Shown here piece after piece: positions 15,981 to 25,138 of a stretch of DNA of 48,937 nucleotides. The translations under genes and the position numbers were made by a program. Under the pieces are notes generated by a model, which was not told the DNA's origin, did no database searches, and saw only the letters and a list, made by a program, of their open reading frames with translations. How positions within the stretch are numbered: the stretch's first letter is position 1; every line of letters begins with the position of its first letter. Source of the stretch: Natronocella acetinitrilica (GTDB lineage: Bacteria; Pseudomonadota; Gammaproteobacteria; Nitrococcales; Aquisalimonadaceae); the NCBI RefSeq assembly GCF_024170285.1, contig NZ_JALJXV010000014.1, positions 1 to 48,937 on the forward strand. Reading direction: 5' to 3'.

Positions 15981-17783
15981 ATGCTGAGCACCCTGCGGTC
16001 CCTCAACGCCATTCTGACGCGAGGAGAACGCCGCCGTGCCGCGCTTGTGTTTGTCGTGATGCTGATGACCGCCCTGTTGGAGACGGCGGGCGTGGCTTCC
16101 GTGATGCCCTTCATCGCCGTCCTATCCAACCCCGAAGTAATTCAAACCAACGCAGTGCTCCGTGCGGCCTATGAATGGTCTGGGGCGGAGACCACCAATG
16201 GTTTTCTCATTCTGCTAGGCGTAGCAGTGTTGTTGTTGCTTGTCTTTTCGCTGGCATTCAAGGCATTTTCTCAGTGGGTGCAGCTAACATTCTCCAAAAT
16301 GCGCGTACATGCACTTGGCTGCCGATTGATGGAACGCTACCTGGGTCAGCCCTACGAGTGGTTTTTATCACGGCACAGTTCCAGAATCTCCACCACTATT
16401 CTGTCTGAGATTAACAAGGTTATTAGCGGGTCGCTGTTTCCCGCTCTCCAACTGATTGCCCACAGCCTTATTGTGCTGTCTTTGTTCGCATTCCTGATAT
16501 ACGTGGATCCGTTGTTGGCCCTTTCCATTGCCGGGATTATTTCGGGTGCCTACATCGTGCTTTACTTGTCCGTTCGTCGCTACCTGGGGCGGATGGGTGC
16601 AATCCAGCTGCAATCCAACCGAGAGCGCTTCAAGGTTGTGAACGAGGCGTTCAGCGGCATCAAAGATGTGAAAATCGCGGGCCTCGAGCGGCCCATGCTC
16701 GAGAGGTTTCGGCCACCATCGAAGCGGGTGGTCCGCGTCGACATCATGGGCCAGATCGTTCGCGAAATCCCCTCGCTGGCTATGCAGGCGTTGGTGTTTG
16801 GCGGCATGATGATAGTCCTGCTCTACCTCATGACGGTGCACGGATCCATTCAAGGTGCCCTGCCCATATTCGCGACATTCGCATTTGCGGGCTATCGGCT
16901 CATGCCCGCTCTGCAAAATATTTATCGCCAGCTTGCGATGATTCGTGTGACTGGCGCCTCATTGGAGTCGCTAGTCCTCGACCTCCGGCAATTGCGCCCA
17001 CTTGAATCGTCCCTTACGGAGGCAGAGCAGGCCAGGCGTAAAGCCCCCGAGACTGAGATCACACTTAACGATGTTACCTACGCCTACCCTGGCACCGATC
17101 GACCTGCACTTGATCACATCAACTTGACCATCAAGGCGAATACTACGGTGGGCTTGGTAGGCTCAACCGGGTCGGGGAAAACAACCACGGTGGACGTTTT
17201 GCTTGGCCTTCTGGAGCCCCATTCCGGCGCCCTGCGCATTGATGGCGACGCAATCACTCCACGCAACGTGCGCGGTTGGCAGCGCAGCATTGGCTATGTG
17301 CCGCAGACGATTTATCTCTCGGATGACACGGTGGCGGGCAACATCGCATTTGGCATCCCCCCCGATGAGGTCATCAGAGACGACGTCATCCGCGCAGCGA
17401 AGATCGCAAGCCTGCATGATTTTGTCATGAGCGATCTCCCCCAAGGTTTTGACACCCATATCGGCGAGCGGGGCGTGCGGCTGTCAGGCGGGCAACGGCA
17501 GCGCATCGGCATTGCCAGAGCCCTGTATCACAACCCGGATGTACTTATCCTTGATGAGGCAACCAGTGCGCTGGACAACGTCACGGAGAGGCACGTGATG
17601 GAGGCCGTGAACAAGCTCGGCAAGCAGAAAACCATCATCATGATCGCTCACCGCCTCTCCACGGTTCGGCACTGCGATCGCATCTACCTGCTCGATCAGG
17701 GGCGCGTTCAGGACTTCGGAACTTACGATCAGCTGAGAGCAAGTAGCGAACTGTTCCAGGCCATGGCAGCGTCGGACACCTGA
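15981..17783 (+). CDS. ABC transporter, fused permease-ATPase (PglK/MsbA-like glycan flippase)
   Basis: A 600-aa half-transporter with six TM helices in residues 20-330. It opens with LLETAGVASVMPFIAVLSNPEVIQTN, a sequence style shared with PglK-type lipid-linked oligosaccharide flippases. The nucleotide-binding domain follows: Walker A GSTGSGKTTTV (K400), signature LSGGQRQR (from L501), Walker B VLILDEATSAL (D525/E526) and H-loop His557 in IAHRLSTV. It would work as a homodimer flipping a lipid-linked glycan or exporting a glycolipid across the inner membrane. No Wzx-type flippase is seen in the window, so this is the best candidate for the translocation step. It is followed 7 bp later by a glycosyltransferase. 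Confidence 0.92.
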   Translation: MLSTLRSLNAILTRGERRRAALVFVVMLMTALLETAGVASVMPFIAVLSNPEVIQTNAVLRAAYEWSGAETTNGFLILLGVAVLLLLVFSLAFKAFSQWVQLTFSKMRVHALGCRLMERYLGQPYEWFLSRHSSRISTTILSEINKVISGSLFPALQLIAHSLIVLSLFAFLIYVDPLLALSIAGIISGAYIVLYLSVRRYLGRMGAIQLQSNRERFKVVNEAFSGIKDVKIAGLERPMLERFRPPSKRVVRVDIMGQIVREIPSLAMQALVFGGMMIVLLYLMTVHGSIQGALPIFATFAFAGYRLMPALQNIYRQLAMIRVTGASLESLVLDLRQLRPLESSLTEAEQARRKAPETEITLNDVTYAYPGTDRPALDHINLTIKANTTVGLVGSTGSGKTTTVDVLLGLLEPHSGALRIDGDAITPRNVRGWQRSIGYVPQTIYLSDDTVAGNIAFGIPPDEVIRDDVIRAAKIASLHDFVMSDLPQGFDTHIGERGVRLSGGQRQRIGIARALYHNPDVLILDEATSALDNVTERHVMEAVNKLGKQKTIIMIAHRLSTVRHCDRIYLLDQGRVQDFGTYDQLRASSELFQAMAASDT

Positions 17784-17790
17784 GGCAGCT

Positions 17791-18984
17791 ATGAGTACGG
17801 CCGCGATTTATTGTGACTGCAACTCTCAGGGCGGAGTGTTTTCCTACACCATCCGTATGCTGGCGCTATTTCGCTCATGGGGCTGGAAGACACTACTCAT
17901 TTCGCACACGCCCAGAGCCAACGGCGAGCGGGAAACATCCGCCATTCTCTGCAGCCACGCCGACCAGCATGTTCTCGTTGACTCCGCGCTCTCAAACGAT
18001 AGTCAGGTGAATCGGATAGAGAACATCCTCAAGCGCACCCGGCCGGATGTCTTCATACCGAACTACCGCAAACTGCCATGGGCTGCGGCGGCGCGGGCAT
18101 CCCGCCGCCAGGCAATCTCCGTGATGGGGGTTTGCCATAGCGATCACGAGAGCTACTACACCGGCGGGCTCATGCGCTATGCGCCGATTATTTCTCTGTA
18201 TGCCTGCCCCTCCAGAAAAACGGAACGCGAGTTGCGCGCTCGCCTGCCGGCACGGCACCACGCCAAGATTCGCTATATCCCGCACTACGTCGAGCGGACT
18301 ACAGATGGCTATGCGGCGTTTGACCCGGACCGATTCACAGTGGTGTATCACGGGCGGTTGCGCGAAGAGCAGAAGCATGTCTCTGAAATTATCGAGATTG
18401 CCAATAGAGTTTGCGCAGAATCAGAGAGCATTCACTTCAAGCTCATCGGCGACAGCCAGGAAGGCTCGCTCTACTCCGACCTGATCGCACGCAATGGGCT
18501 CACGGACCGAGTGTCACTACTCCCCCCAACGGACTGGGCAGGAATCCAACAAGAGCTCGCGAACAGTCAGCTCTCCATCCTCACATCCGAGTACGAAGGG
18601 TTTTGTTACACAGCGGCAGAAGCACTGTCAGTGGGCTTGCCGGTATTTGCTTACAACTGCGGCGACGTTATCTCGGACTTTGTGAAAACCAAGGTCAATG
18701 GCTTTGTCGCACCTTGGGGTGATCGCGAGCTGATCGCAGACAACATCCGGACACTCGCCAACGAGCCCGAACACTGGCGCTCGTTGTCGGCCGAGGCCCT
18801 GAATACTGCACAGACGGTTTTCGACTTTCACACCGTATCTCAGCTGTACAAAGAAGGTATCGAGAACGTCAATTCAGCCATCCAGCCCTGGCCGCGACTT
18901 CGGCCGACTTATATCCCTGATCGGGGCAAGTCGCTGAGGTCGTTTATCGACAAATCAGGACGACGGTTGAGTTTTTGGGAATGA
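17791..18984 (+). CDS. Glycosyltransferase family 4 (GT-B fold)
   Basis: A 397-aa GT-B glycosyltransferase. The N-terminal domain has the acceptor-side pattern CNSQGGVFSYTIRML. The C-terminal donor domain shows FTVVYHGRLREEQKHVSEIIEI, HFKLIGDSQEGSLY and the EX7E-like segment LTSEYEGFCYTAAEALSVGLPVFAYNCGDV. It lies 7 bp after the ABC exporter and probably shares its transcript. Donor unknown. It converges with the minus-strand operon; a hairpin lies between the two. Confidence 0.9.
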   Translation: MSTAAIYCDCNSQGGVFSYTIRMLALFRSWGWKTLLISHTPRANGERETSAILCSHADQHVLVDSALSNDSQVNRIENILKRTRPDVFIPNYRKLPWAAAARASRRQAISVMGVCHSDHESYYTGGLMRYAPIISLYACPSRKTERELRARLPARHHAKIRYIPHYVERTTDGYAAFDPDRFTVVYHGRLREEQKHVSEIIEIANRVCAESESIHFKLIGDSQEGSLYSDLIARNGLTDRVSLLPPTDWAGIQQELANSQLSILTSEYEGFCYTAAEALSVGLPVFAYNCGDVISDFVKTKVNGFVAPWGDRELIADNIRTLANEPEHWRSLSAEALNTAQTVFDFHTVSQLYKEGIENVNSAIQPWPRLRPTYIPDRGKSLRSFIDKSGRRLSFWE

Positions 18985-18992
18985 ATCTTCCC

Positions 18993-19017
18993 GGGTGAAG
19001 CCGTTTGGCGTTCACCC
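18993..19017. terminator. Terminator-like hairpin between convergent genes
   Basis: GGGTGAAGCC pairs with GGC-G-TTCACCC (10 bp with one bulged base, 3-nt loop region). It lies at the junction of the GT4 gene and the end of the minus-strand operon and overlaps the last codons of the latter. No clear T-tract is present. Confidence 0.4.
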
Positions 19018-19899
19018 TGTTCGCTTCAAGACCAGCTTTGCAAGCGCACGCCACGGCTTGACGGAGACAGGATCACACACGATGGCTTTACCGTAACTCC
19101 TTAATGCCACCCCGACCGCACCATTCGATGCAAAATAGCGACCCCGGCGCGTATAAAAGGCGCACAATCCCGATTGAATGTCCTTTTTCGACAACGTGTG
19201 ACCATTTCGACTGACAAAGTCCTGAAGTATCCTTTCGTTTGCTTGGAAACGACGCGTTTTGTCTGACGATATTTGGTCGTTCATAACACGATAGTGCGCA
19301 AAAAACTCTGGAACATAGAGAAACTCATAGTGCGCAGACAACCGAAGCCACAGCTCATAGTCGTCCGCAACTCTATAGCTTTCTGAAAACCCACCTTGCT
19401 CTTCAAAGCATCGACGGCGCGCGATAGTTGTGTTCATGCTCACGCAGTTGTCACGCAGCATCTGTGGCGCAATGCGGCCACTGAAGCGCCGCATGTTCTT
19501 GCGAGAAATCTCTTTTCCATCCTCGTCGACGGTAATCACATCCGCATAGAGCACCCCGACGTTCTGATGCTGCTCCATCAACTCCACGGAACGACGAAGC
19601 TTGTCCGGCAACCAGGCATTGTCCGAATCCAGAAAACAGATGTACTCGCCCTTGCTCTCCCTTATGCCCACGTTGCGGGCAACACTCTGGCCCTGATTCT
19701 CTTGCCTGAAGTAGCGGATGCGAGAGTCCTTCAGGTAGGGCTCCATGATCTCGGGAGTGTTATCCGTGGAGCCATCATCCACGATGACGAGCTCCCAGTT
19801 CTCATAGGTCTGGGCCAGCACACTGTCGATGGCAATGCCGAGAAAACGCGCCCGGTTATAGGTGGGCGTGATGATGCTAACCAGTGGTTCGTTGCTCAT
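19012..19899 (-). CDS. Glycosyltransferase family 2
   Basis: A GT-A fold glycosyltransferase of 295 aa: VSIITPTYNRARFLGIAIDSVLAQTYENWELVIVDDGSTDNT, metal site LDSDNAWLPDKL and acceptor region ESYRVADDYELWLRLS. The C-terminal part is basic. Its ATG overlaps the stop of the preceding GNAT-FemAB gene by 4 bp, so it is translationally coupled as the last gene of the minus-strand operon that begins near 29533. Probably adds one residue of the repeat unit. Confidence 0.92.
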   Translation of the reverse strand: MSNEPLVSIITPTYNRARFLGIAIDSVLAQTYENWELVIVDDGSTDNTPEIMEPYLKDSRIRYFRQENQGQSVARNVGIRESKGEYICFLDSDNAWLPDKLRRSVELMEQHQNVGVLYADVITVDEDGKEISRKNMRRFSGRIAPQMLRDNCVSMNTTIARRRCFEEQGGFSESYRVADDYELWLRLSAHYEFLYVPEFFAHYRVMNDQISSDKTRRFQANERILQDFVSRNGHTLSKKDIQSGLCAFYTRRGRYFASNGAVGVALRSYGKAIVCDPVSVKPWRALAKLVLKRTG

Positions 19900-22067
19900 G
19901 CCTGGGCCTCGTGACTATCCCTGCCTGGGCGGAGGAGTCGCACAACAACTCGCTGCAGCACTCCCGGCAATAGCCGATAGGCACCGTAGCCCATCCGCAG
20001 TAACGGATGTCGGGCAAGCTGCCAGGTGTCAAATTCAATCACCTGCCCGCGGAAGTGTCGCTTGTAAAAGGTGTTCTTGCCGGAGCCTGCCAGCAGATCG
20101 TACTTTGTGACGGCGGTATTTGCGAATGCGTCTTCCAGGGTGTACCCCAGGTGCAGCGTGCCGAGAGACACCTTGCTGTCAAACTGCTCGTTGAAGCCCG
20201 CTTGCAGGTTATACGCGCAGCTACCCGCGATCACATCGTAGAGCAAGGATTCCGCCTGTCCGTCCACCTCCAGCACGGTGCAGTGCGCCTTGCCGGTCCC
20301 GCCCAGCCGCTCTAGCAACCGCTGGTGAAAACGCAGGCTGGCACCCTCAAAGGCGGGTTTGCCCCAGCGCTGCATGTGGAAGTGGTTGAGCAACTCTAGC
20401 GCCTGCCCTGCATTGCTCTCTTCCCGATACACCGCATGTCGGCCTGTTTGCTCAAGGTAGTTTCGCCGGTTGTAAACCTTGAGCCGCGTGTTGGGGCCAA
20501 GTGCTTGCAGCCACTGAGTAAACTCGCCATCCACAGTTACGACCACGCCCTGCTCACGCTTGCGTCGCAGGTAGGTGGTTTGCGGTACACACTCCCAAGG
20601 CGCCTCTCCTATCTCCGCCACTGTGTCACAGACGGTGAAGATGTCCCACCGTAGGCGGGTCATGGCCTCGGTGAGCGCCCGGTTGCCTTGCTCGCGGTAT
20701 TTGGCGTCGACAATGGCGCTTACGTATTCCGTGCGCACGGTCGGGGCAATGCTCCAGGCATGACCGATCACGTGCAGTTCGCGCCACAGCGTGCCTGTGC
20801 GGGAGCGCCGCCAGCGGCGAAATAGCGGTAAGAGGCCAATCAGCTCTTCGCCGCGAAACACGGCCACCACACAAGCCTCAAGCCGCAGCGCCTGCCCCCA
20901 GGTTTGCCACCAGGCGCTCTGCCAGGCCCAGCCCATGAAAAGCGGGTTGGCGCTGGACTGCTCGATCAAGTTCTGCCATGCAGCCGGCGAGCCCAGCCAC
21001 TCGTCATCCAATAGGCATCGAGTAGTGATGAGGTCAGGTGATTGCTGCAAGGTCACGGCGTCTTTCGCTGCCTGCAGAAAGTCTCCATCCGAATCGCCGG
21101 GCATGATGAACCAGCCTCGCTCCGGCGCGCTATCCCCAAGGCTTGAGCGCACGAAAAACCCGGGCTGCTCTCGCACCCGGAAAAAGCCCTGCTTCAGCAA
21201 AACCTTGCCTAGCAAGCGGTCACTGGTGGTCGTGGAGACAGTGTTTGCCACTTCGACCAAGCGCAGCCAGGCTGCCACCAGATTACGGCGGGCCGATACA
21301 TCATTCGCGGCAGCCACCAGGTCCACCAGGCGGGCGCTATCCATGGCATGGCGAAACACGGCCAGGGCGCGCAAGCGGCCACCGGAATCACGCAGCGCGA
21401 GAAAACCGTACTGCGCAACTGGGCAACGCCCGTAACGCCAATACAAATACGCGGCGTCCCGGCAGACGATCTTGGAGTAGCCCGGTGCCACTGTCCGCCA
21501 CAGGGCATCCAGCTCGTCACTATCCGGCAGTTGGCTCGAGGCAGTAACGTCATCGGGCCTGGGCGAAGTCGTACCTGAAAGAACACCACCTCGAACAATG
21601 CGGTTTACCCACTGCATACACTGGCGCAGCCTGTCCTGCCAACGGCGGGCGACCTGCACCCGGCGGTATTGCACAACCTCCTCACTCCGCTGCCAGCCAA
21701 GCCGGGGGAGCACGCGGGCTGCAACCGGGCTTACGCCAAACGTCATCAACAGGGAGTGATCAGCATGGAGTTCTTCTTTCACCTTACGACCAGCACCAGA
21801 GCCACGCCACTCGGGCTGAACATGAAAGTCGCAACTCCAGCAGGCCGAGCGCTCCTCGCCGTTGTAGCGCGCGGTAACGGGCATGACGCCGTTAAAGCCG
21901 ACCAAAGGCCCATCAACTTCCGTGCAGACCATCACTGGGTTGAAGGCGACGTCCCGGGGGTTGCTCTCATACTGCCAGCGCCAGAGTGCCTCGGGCACGT
22001 CACTACGGCCCACCAGACGCAGAATCTCACTGCGATAGGCCGGCGTGTAGGGCACGCGCACTGTCAC
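19896..22067 (-). CDS. Two-domain acetyltransferase: N-terminal GNAT fused to C-terminal FemAB/BioF2-like (CelD-type) domain
   Basis: A 723-aa cytoplasmic protein. Residues 1-330 form a GNAT-like module: VRVPYTPAYRSEILRLVGRSD, GPLVGFNGVMPVTARYNGEE, and the acetyl-CoA loop equivalent PEWRGSGAGRKVKEEL. Residues 370-710 form a second GNAT-related module of the FemAB/PF13480 type: NPLFMGWAWQSAWWQTWGQ, FRGEELIGLLPLF, KVYNRRNYLEQTG and LHLGYTLEDAFANTAVTKYDLLAGSGKNTFYKRHF. FemAB-like proteins are regular members of XrtA EPS loci, where they are thought to acylate sugars or add amino acids to the glycan. The fusion suggests two acylations by one polypeptide. The start overlaps the amidotransferase stop by 4 bp. 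Confidence 0.85.
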   Translation of the reverse strand: MTVRVPYTPAYRSEILRLVGRSDVPEALWRWQYESNPRDVAFNPVMVCTEVDGPLVGFNGVMPVTARYNGEERSACWSCDFHVQPEWRGSGAGRKVKEELHADHSLLMTFGVSPVAARVLPRLGWQRSEEVVQYRRVQVARRWQDRLRQCMQWVNRIVRGGVLSGTTSPRPDDVTASSQLPDSDELDALWRTVAPGYSKIVCRDAAYLYWRYGRCPVAQYGFLALRDSGGRLRALAVFRHAMDSARLVDLVAAANDVSARRNLVAAWLRLVEVANTVSTTTSDRLLGKVLLKQGFFRVREQPGFFVRSSLGDSAPERGWFIMPGDSDGDFLQAAKDAVTLQQSPDLITTRCLLDDEWLGSPAAWQNLIEQSSANPLFMGWAWQSAWWQTWGQALRLEACVVAVFRGEELIGLLPLFRRWRRSRTGTLWRELHVIGHAWSIAPTVRTEYVSAIVDAKYREQGNRALTEAMTRLRWDIFTVCDTVAEIGEAPWECVPQTTYLRRKREQGVVVTVDGEFTQWLQALGPNTRLKVYNRRNYLEQTGRHAVYREESNAGQALELLNHFHMQRWGKPAFEGASLRFHQRLLERLGGTGKAHCTVLEVDGQAESLLYDVIAGSCAYNLQAGFNEQFDSKVSLGTLHLGYTLEDAFANTAVTKYDLLAGSGKNTFYKRHFRGQVIEFDTWQLARHPLLRMGYGAYRLLPGVLQRVVVRLLRPGRDSHEAQA

Positions 22068-24007
22068 TCGCCAGCCGCCTCATCCAGCCAGGCCTGAAAC
22101 ATCAACACGCCCCACAGCTGGAAGCTGAAATCGGCTTTTCCGCTCACGTGATCATGCCAAACGGCACGCACGATCTCCGCATTCCAATAGCCCTCGTGCC
22201 GCAGGCGTTGGGCATTGAGCAGGCTCTCGGCCCAGTCCCGCAATTCACTACGAAGCCAATGCTCTATTGGAATGGCAAAGCCCTGTTTGGGGCGCTCAAG
22301 CAGTTCTCTGGGCACATGGCGCTCCACCACCCGGCGAAGCAACTGCTTGCCCGTAGCGCCTTGCATGTTCCAGGCAGGTGGCAACCCGAGTGCAAATTCC
22401 ACAAAGCGGTGATCCAGCATGGGCACACGGGTTTCCAGGCTCACCGCCATGGCGGCGCGATCCACCTTGGTGAGGATGTCATCCGGCAGGTAGCTGTGCA
22501 GGTCCAGCCACTGGAGCTGCTGTTGGGGGCTAAGCGCCGCTATGCCCTCTGGCAGATCGGTGTTGAGCGCGTAGGCTGGCTCCCTGCCGCCCTGCACCAA
22601 CAGCGATGGCTCCGCCCAATAGCTGATGCGTCGCTGATAGAAAGCGCGCAACGAGGTTGCGGCGCGCAGCCCCCGCTCGCGCCGCACCTTCTCTGCGACG
22701 GCTGCAGCTGACAAATGACGCTGTTCGCCGTTGAGCAGGCGCACGGCACCCCGGGCGAGCCCGCCCGGCAAATTGAGTAGGGCCCGCTCCGCCTGGACCC
22801 GTGCCCCTGGAGCCTCGCACAAGCGCTGCCAGGCCCGAACAGTTTGCGGATAGCGCGTGTAGCCGGCGAACAGCTCATCCCCCCCATCACCGGAGAGCGC
22901 CACGGTCACGTGCTGGCGAGTCATGCGGCTGACCAAACAGGTGGGGATCTGCGAGGAATCCGCAAAGGGCTCATCAAACATTCGCGGAAGTTGGGGGATA
23001 ACCTCCCGCGCATCCTGGGGGGCCACGTACAACTCTGTGTGATCGGTTTGCAGATGGCGGGCCACCGCAGCGGCATGCTCGGCCTCGTTGTAGCCCGCCT
23101 CCCTAAAGCCGATGGTAAAGGTGCGCACAGGCCGCGTGGCCTGCTGCTGCATCAGCGCCACCACGGTGGAGGAGTCAATGCCCCCGGAGAGAAACGCCCC
23201 CAGGGGCACGTCGGCAATCATCTGCTCGCCTATCACTTGCGAGAGCAATGCCTCCAGCGCAGACACGGCCTCGCTTTCGTCCTGCCAGGCACCCTGTGCA
23301 AATGCGGAATCTGCCCGCCAATACGGCAGCGGTGTGAGATCACCCACTGAGCCAGTCAACGGTACCCGCAGCGTGTGCGCCGGCAAGAGCTTGTGCACAC
23401 CTTCATAAATACTGTGCGGCGCCGGAATGTAGTTGTGTCGCAGAAGCAGCGTGAGGGCGTCTCGATTCACCGCCGGGGCAAAGCCCGGGTAGGCCCGCAG
23501 AGCCTTTAGCTCCGAGCCAAACAGCAGAACGCCATTTGCCATGCCGTAATAGAGCGGCTTTTCGCCCATGCGGTCCCGCGCCAGCCAGAGCACGCGTTCT
23601 TCCCTATCCACTACTGCAAAGGCAAACATGCCGGCAAAGCGGGTCAGCGCGGCCTCCACACCCCAAGCCTCGAAGGCAGCCAGCATTACCTCGGTGTCGG
23701 AATGGCCACGAAACCCATGGCCAAGGGCGGTAAGCTCTGCCCGCAGGGAGAGAAAATTGTAGATCTCCCCATTAAACACAATGGTGAACCGCTCACTAGC
23801 GGACGCCATGGGCTGCGCACCGTGTTCGGAGAGATCCTGTATGGACAGACGACGGTGCGAGAAACCAACCCCCAGCTCCAGATCAAAGCACTCGCCCGCG
23901 CCATCCGGCCCCCGGTGGGCGATAGCGCTGCCCATAGCCACAAGAACAGATTCAGGATCAACCGTGCTGGCATTCCCATTGAGCCAGAAGCCAGCTATGC
24001 CGCACAT
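22064..24007 (-). CDS. Asparagine synthase-like amidotransferase of the XrtA/PEP-CTERM locus
   Basis: A glutamine-dependent amidotransferase of 647 aa. It begins MCGIAGFW, so Cys2 is the catalytic nucleophile of the N-terminal class II glutamine amidotransferase domain (residues 1-210; AHRGPDGAGE, FNGEIYNF). The C-terminal synthetase domain has the PP-loop SGGIDSSTVVAL, DEPFADSSQIPTCLVS and ALSGDGGDELFAGYTRYP. In XrtA loci this AsnB-like protein is thought to amidate a uronic acid or similar acidic sugar of the EPS rather than make asparagine. It sits mid-operon with a 4-bp overlap downstream and 9 bp to the upstream GT4. Confidence 0.95.
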   Translation of the reverse strand: MCGIAGFWLNGNASTVDPESVLVAMGSAIAHRGPDGAGECFDLELGVGFSHRRLSIQDLSEHGAQPMASASERFTIVFNGEIYNFLSLRAELTALGHGFRGHSDTEVMLAAFEAWGVEAALTRFAGMFAFAVVDREERVLWLARDRMGEKPLYYGMANGVLLFGSELKALRAYPGFAPAVNRDALTLLLRHNYIPAPHSIYEGVHKLLPAHTLRVPLTGSVGDLTPLPYWRADSAFAQGAWQDESEAVSALEALLSQVIGEQMIADVPLGAFLSGGIDSSTVVALMQQQATRPVRTFTIGFREAGYNEAEHAAAVARHLQTDHTELYVAPQDAREVIPQLPRMFDEPFADSSQIPTCLVSRMTRQHVTVALSGDGGDELFAGYTRYPQTVRAWQRLCEAPGARVQAERALLNLPGGLARGAVRLLNGEQRHLSAAAVAEKVRRERGLRAATSLRAFYQRRISYWAEPSLLVQGGREPAYALNTDLPEGIAALSPQQQLQWLDLHSYLPDDILTKVDRAAMAVSLETRVPMLDHRFVEFALGLPPAWNMQGATGKQLLRRVVERHVPRELLERPKQGFAIPIEHWLRSELRDWAESLLNAQRLRHEGYWNAEIVRAVWHDHVSGKADFSFQLWGVLMFQAWLDEAAGE

Positions 24008-24016
24008 GGCCCGCCT

Positions 24017-25138
24017 CTATTCATGCCGCCCCTCCACCAGCTCGCTGTAGAGCGCGCGAAGTGCGCGCGCGGGGCGGTCCACGGAAAACCGCTCCACTGC
24101 TGTTGCCTGGTAGGCTTGGAACGCCTCTCGGGCATTGGGATCAGCCATGGTTGCCAGAGCATCTGCCAAGGCCCGCGCATCTCTTGGTGGCACCATGGGA
24201 GCCGGCGATCCCTGCAACACCTCACGCAGCCCAATACAATGCGTACCTACGATTGGGGCACCGGCGCACAGAGCCTCCATCCCCAGTAGGCCACAAGCCT
24301 CCCACCGGGATGGCATGGCGACCACGTCAACCGCTTTCATCCAGCCGGCAGGGTCGTTCGTGGCGGGCATCTGCACAAAGTGATCCGCCAGACCGAGGGA
24401 TTCCACATAGGCGTAGTCTTCACGGATGAAGCCACCCCAGCCGAACGTGAGCACCTTGATAGGGCGGGAAATCCGCCGCTCATCCACCAACAGGCGAACA
24501 GCATCCGCCAGAGTACGAAACCCCTTTTGCGCCATAAATCGGCCAAAAAACCCAATAACGAAGCTATCCGACGGCAACGCGACCTCTGCTTCAACATTGC
24601 GCCGCGCGGCTGCAGCAAAGTAGTCGGCATCCACTCCATGGAGGATGGGACGCACCTTGTCTCCCACGAGACCAGATACGTATTCATGCACGTTGGCCGC
24701 GCCATCGTCAGTGACCGCGTGAATCATATCCATGCGGCGGAAGAGGTAACCGAGCCCGGCCTGCTTAACAGCGCCTTTCACCCCCGAGAACATAGTCGGC
24801 AAAAATACATCGTGCGCCGTCATCAGGTGGGGAACGCGCTTGCCAAACCGCGCCACCTCCGACACGGCACCAGCCGAAAACCCGTGGGAATGCAGCAAAT
24901 CAAATTCCCCGGCGATTAGCGCTTGACGGGTAGCCTTTAGCAGGTCGCCAGCGGACTGCTCACATGCCTGCACCGTAATCCGTGTTTCGGGAGCATTGTA
25001 TTTCAAGAAATGAGACAGGCCGACATCTGGCCCCACCAGGGTGACATCAACATCCGCAAAATGAGGGGACCCATACACGTAGCGGAAAAACGTGCGAATA
25101 CCTCCCACCGGCCACAATGCGGAAAGCAGTACCTTCAT
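24017..25138 (-). CDS. Glycosyltransferase family 4
   Basis: A GT-B glycosyltransferase of 373 aa. N-terminal domain: MKVLLSALWPVGGIRTFFRYVYG and HSHGFSAGAVSEVARFGKRVPHLMTAHDVFLP. Donor domain: FVIGFFGRFMAQKGFRTLADAV and the EX7E region MPSRWEACGLLGMEALCAGAPIVGTHCIGLREV. The start overlaps the stop of the polymerase gene by 4 bp. Sugar donor cannot be deduced. Confidence 0.92.
   Translation of the reverse strand: MKVLLSALWPVGGIRTFFRYVYGSPHFADVDVTLVGPDVGLSHFLKYNAPETRITVQACEQSAGDLLKATRQALIAGEFDLLHSHGFSAGAVSEVARFGKRVPHLMTAHDVFLPTMFSGVKGAVKQAGLGYLFRRMDMIHAVTDDGAANVHEYVSGLVGDKVRPILHGVDADYFAAAARRNVEAEVALPSDSFVIGFFGRFMAQKGFRTLADAVRLLVDERRISRPIKVLTFGWGGFIREDYAYVESLGLADHFVQMPATNDPAGWMKAVDVVAMPSRWEACGLLGMEALCAGAPIVGTHCIGLREVLQGSPAPMVPPRDARALADALATMADPNAREAFQAYQATAVERFSVDRPARALRALYSELVEGRHE

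Noticed and set aside
22215-22711. Plus-strand open frames opposite the asparagine-synthase gene
   Set aside because: Antisense shadows; the minus strand carries a full-length amidotransferase with all catalytic motifs.
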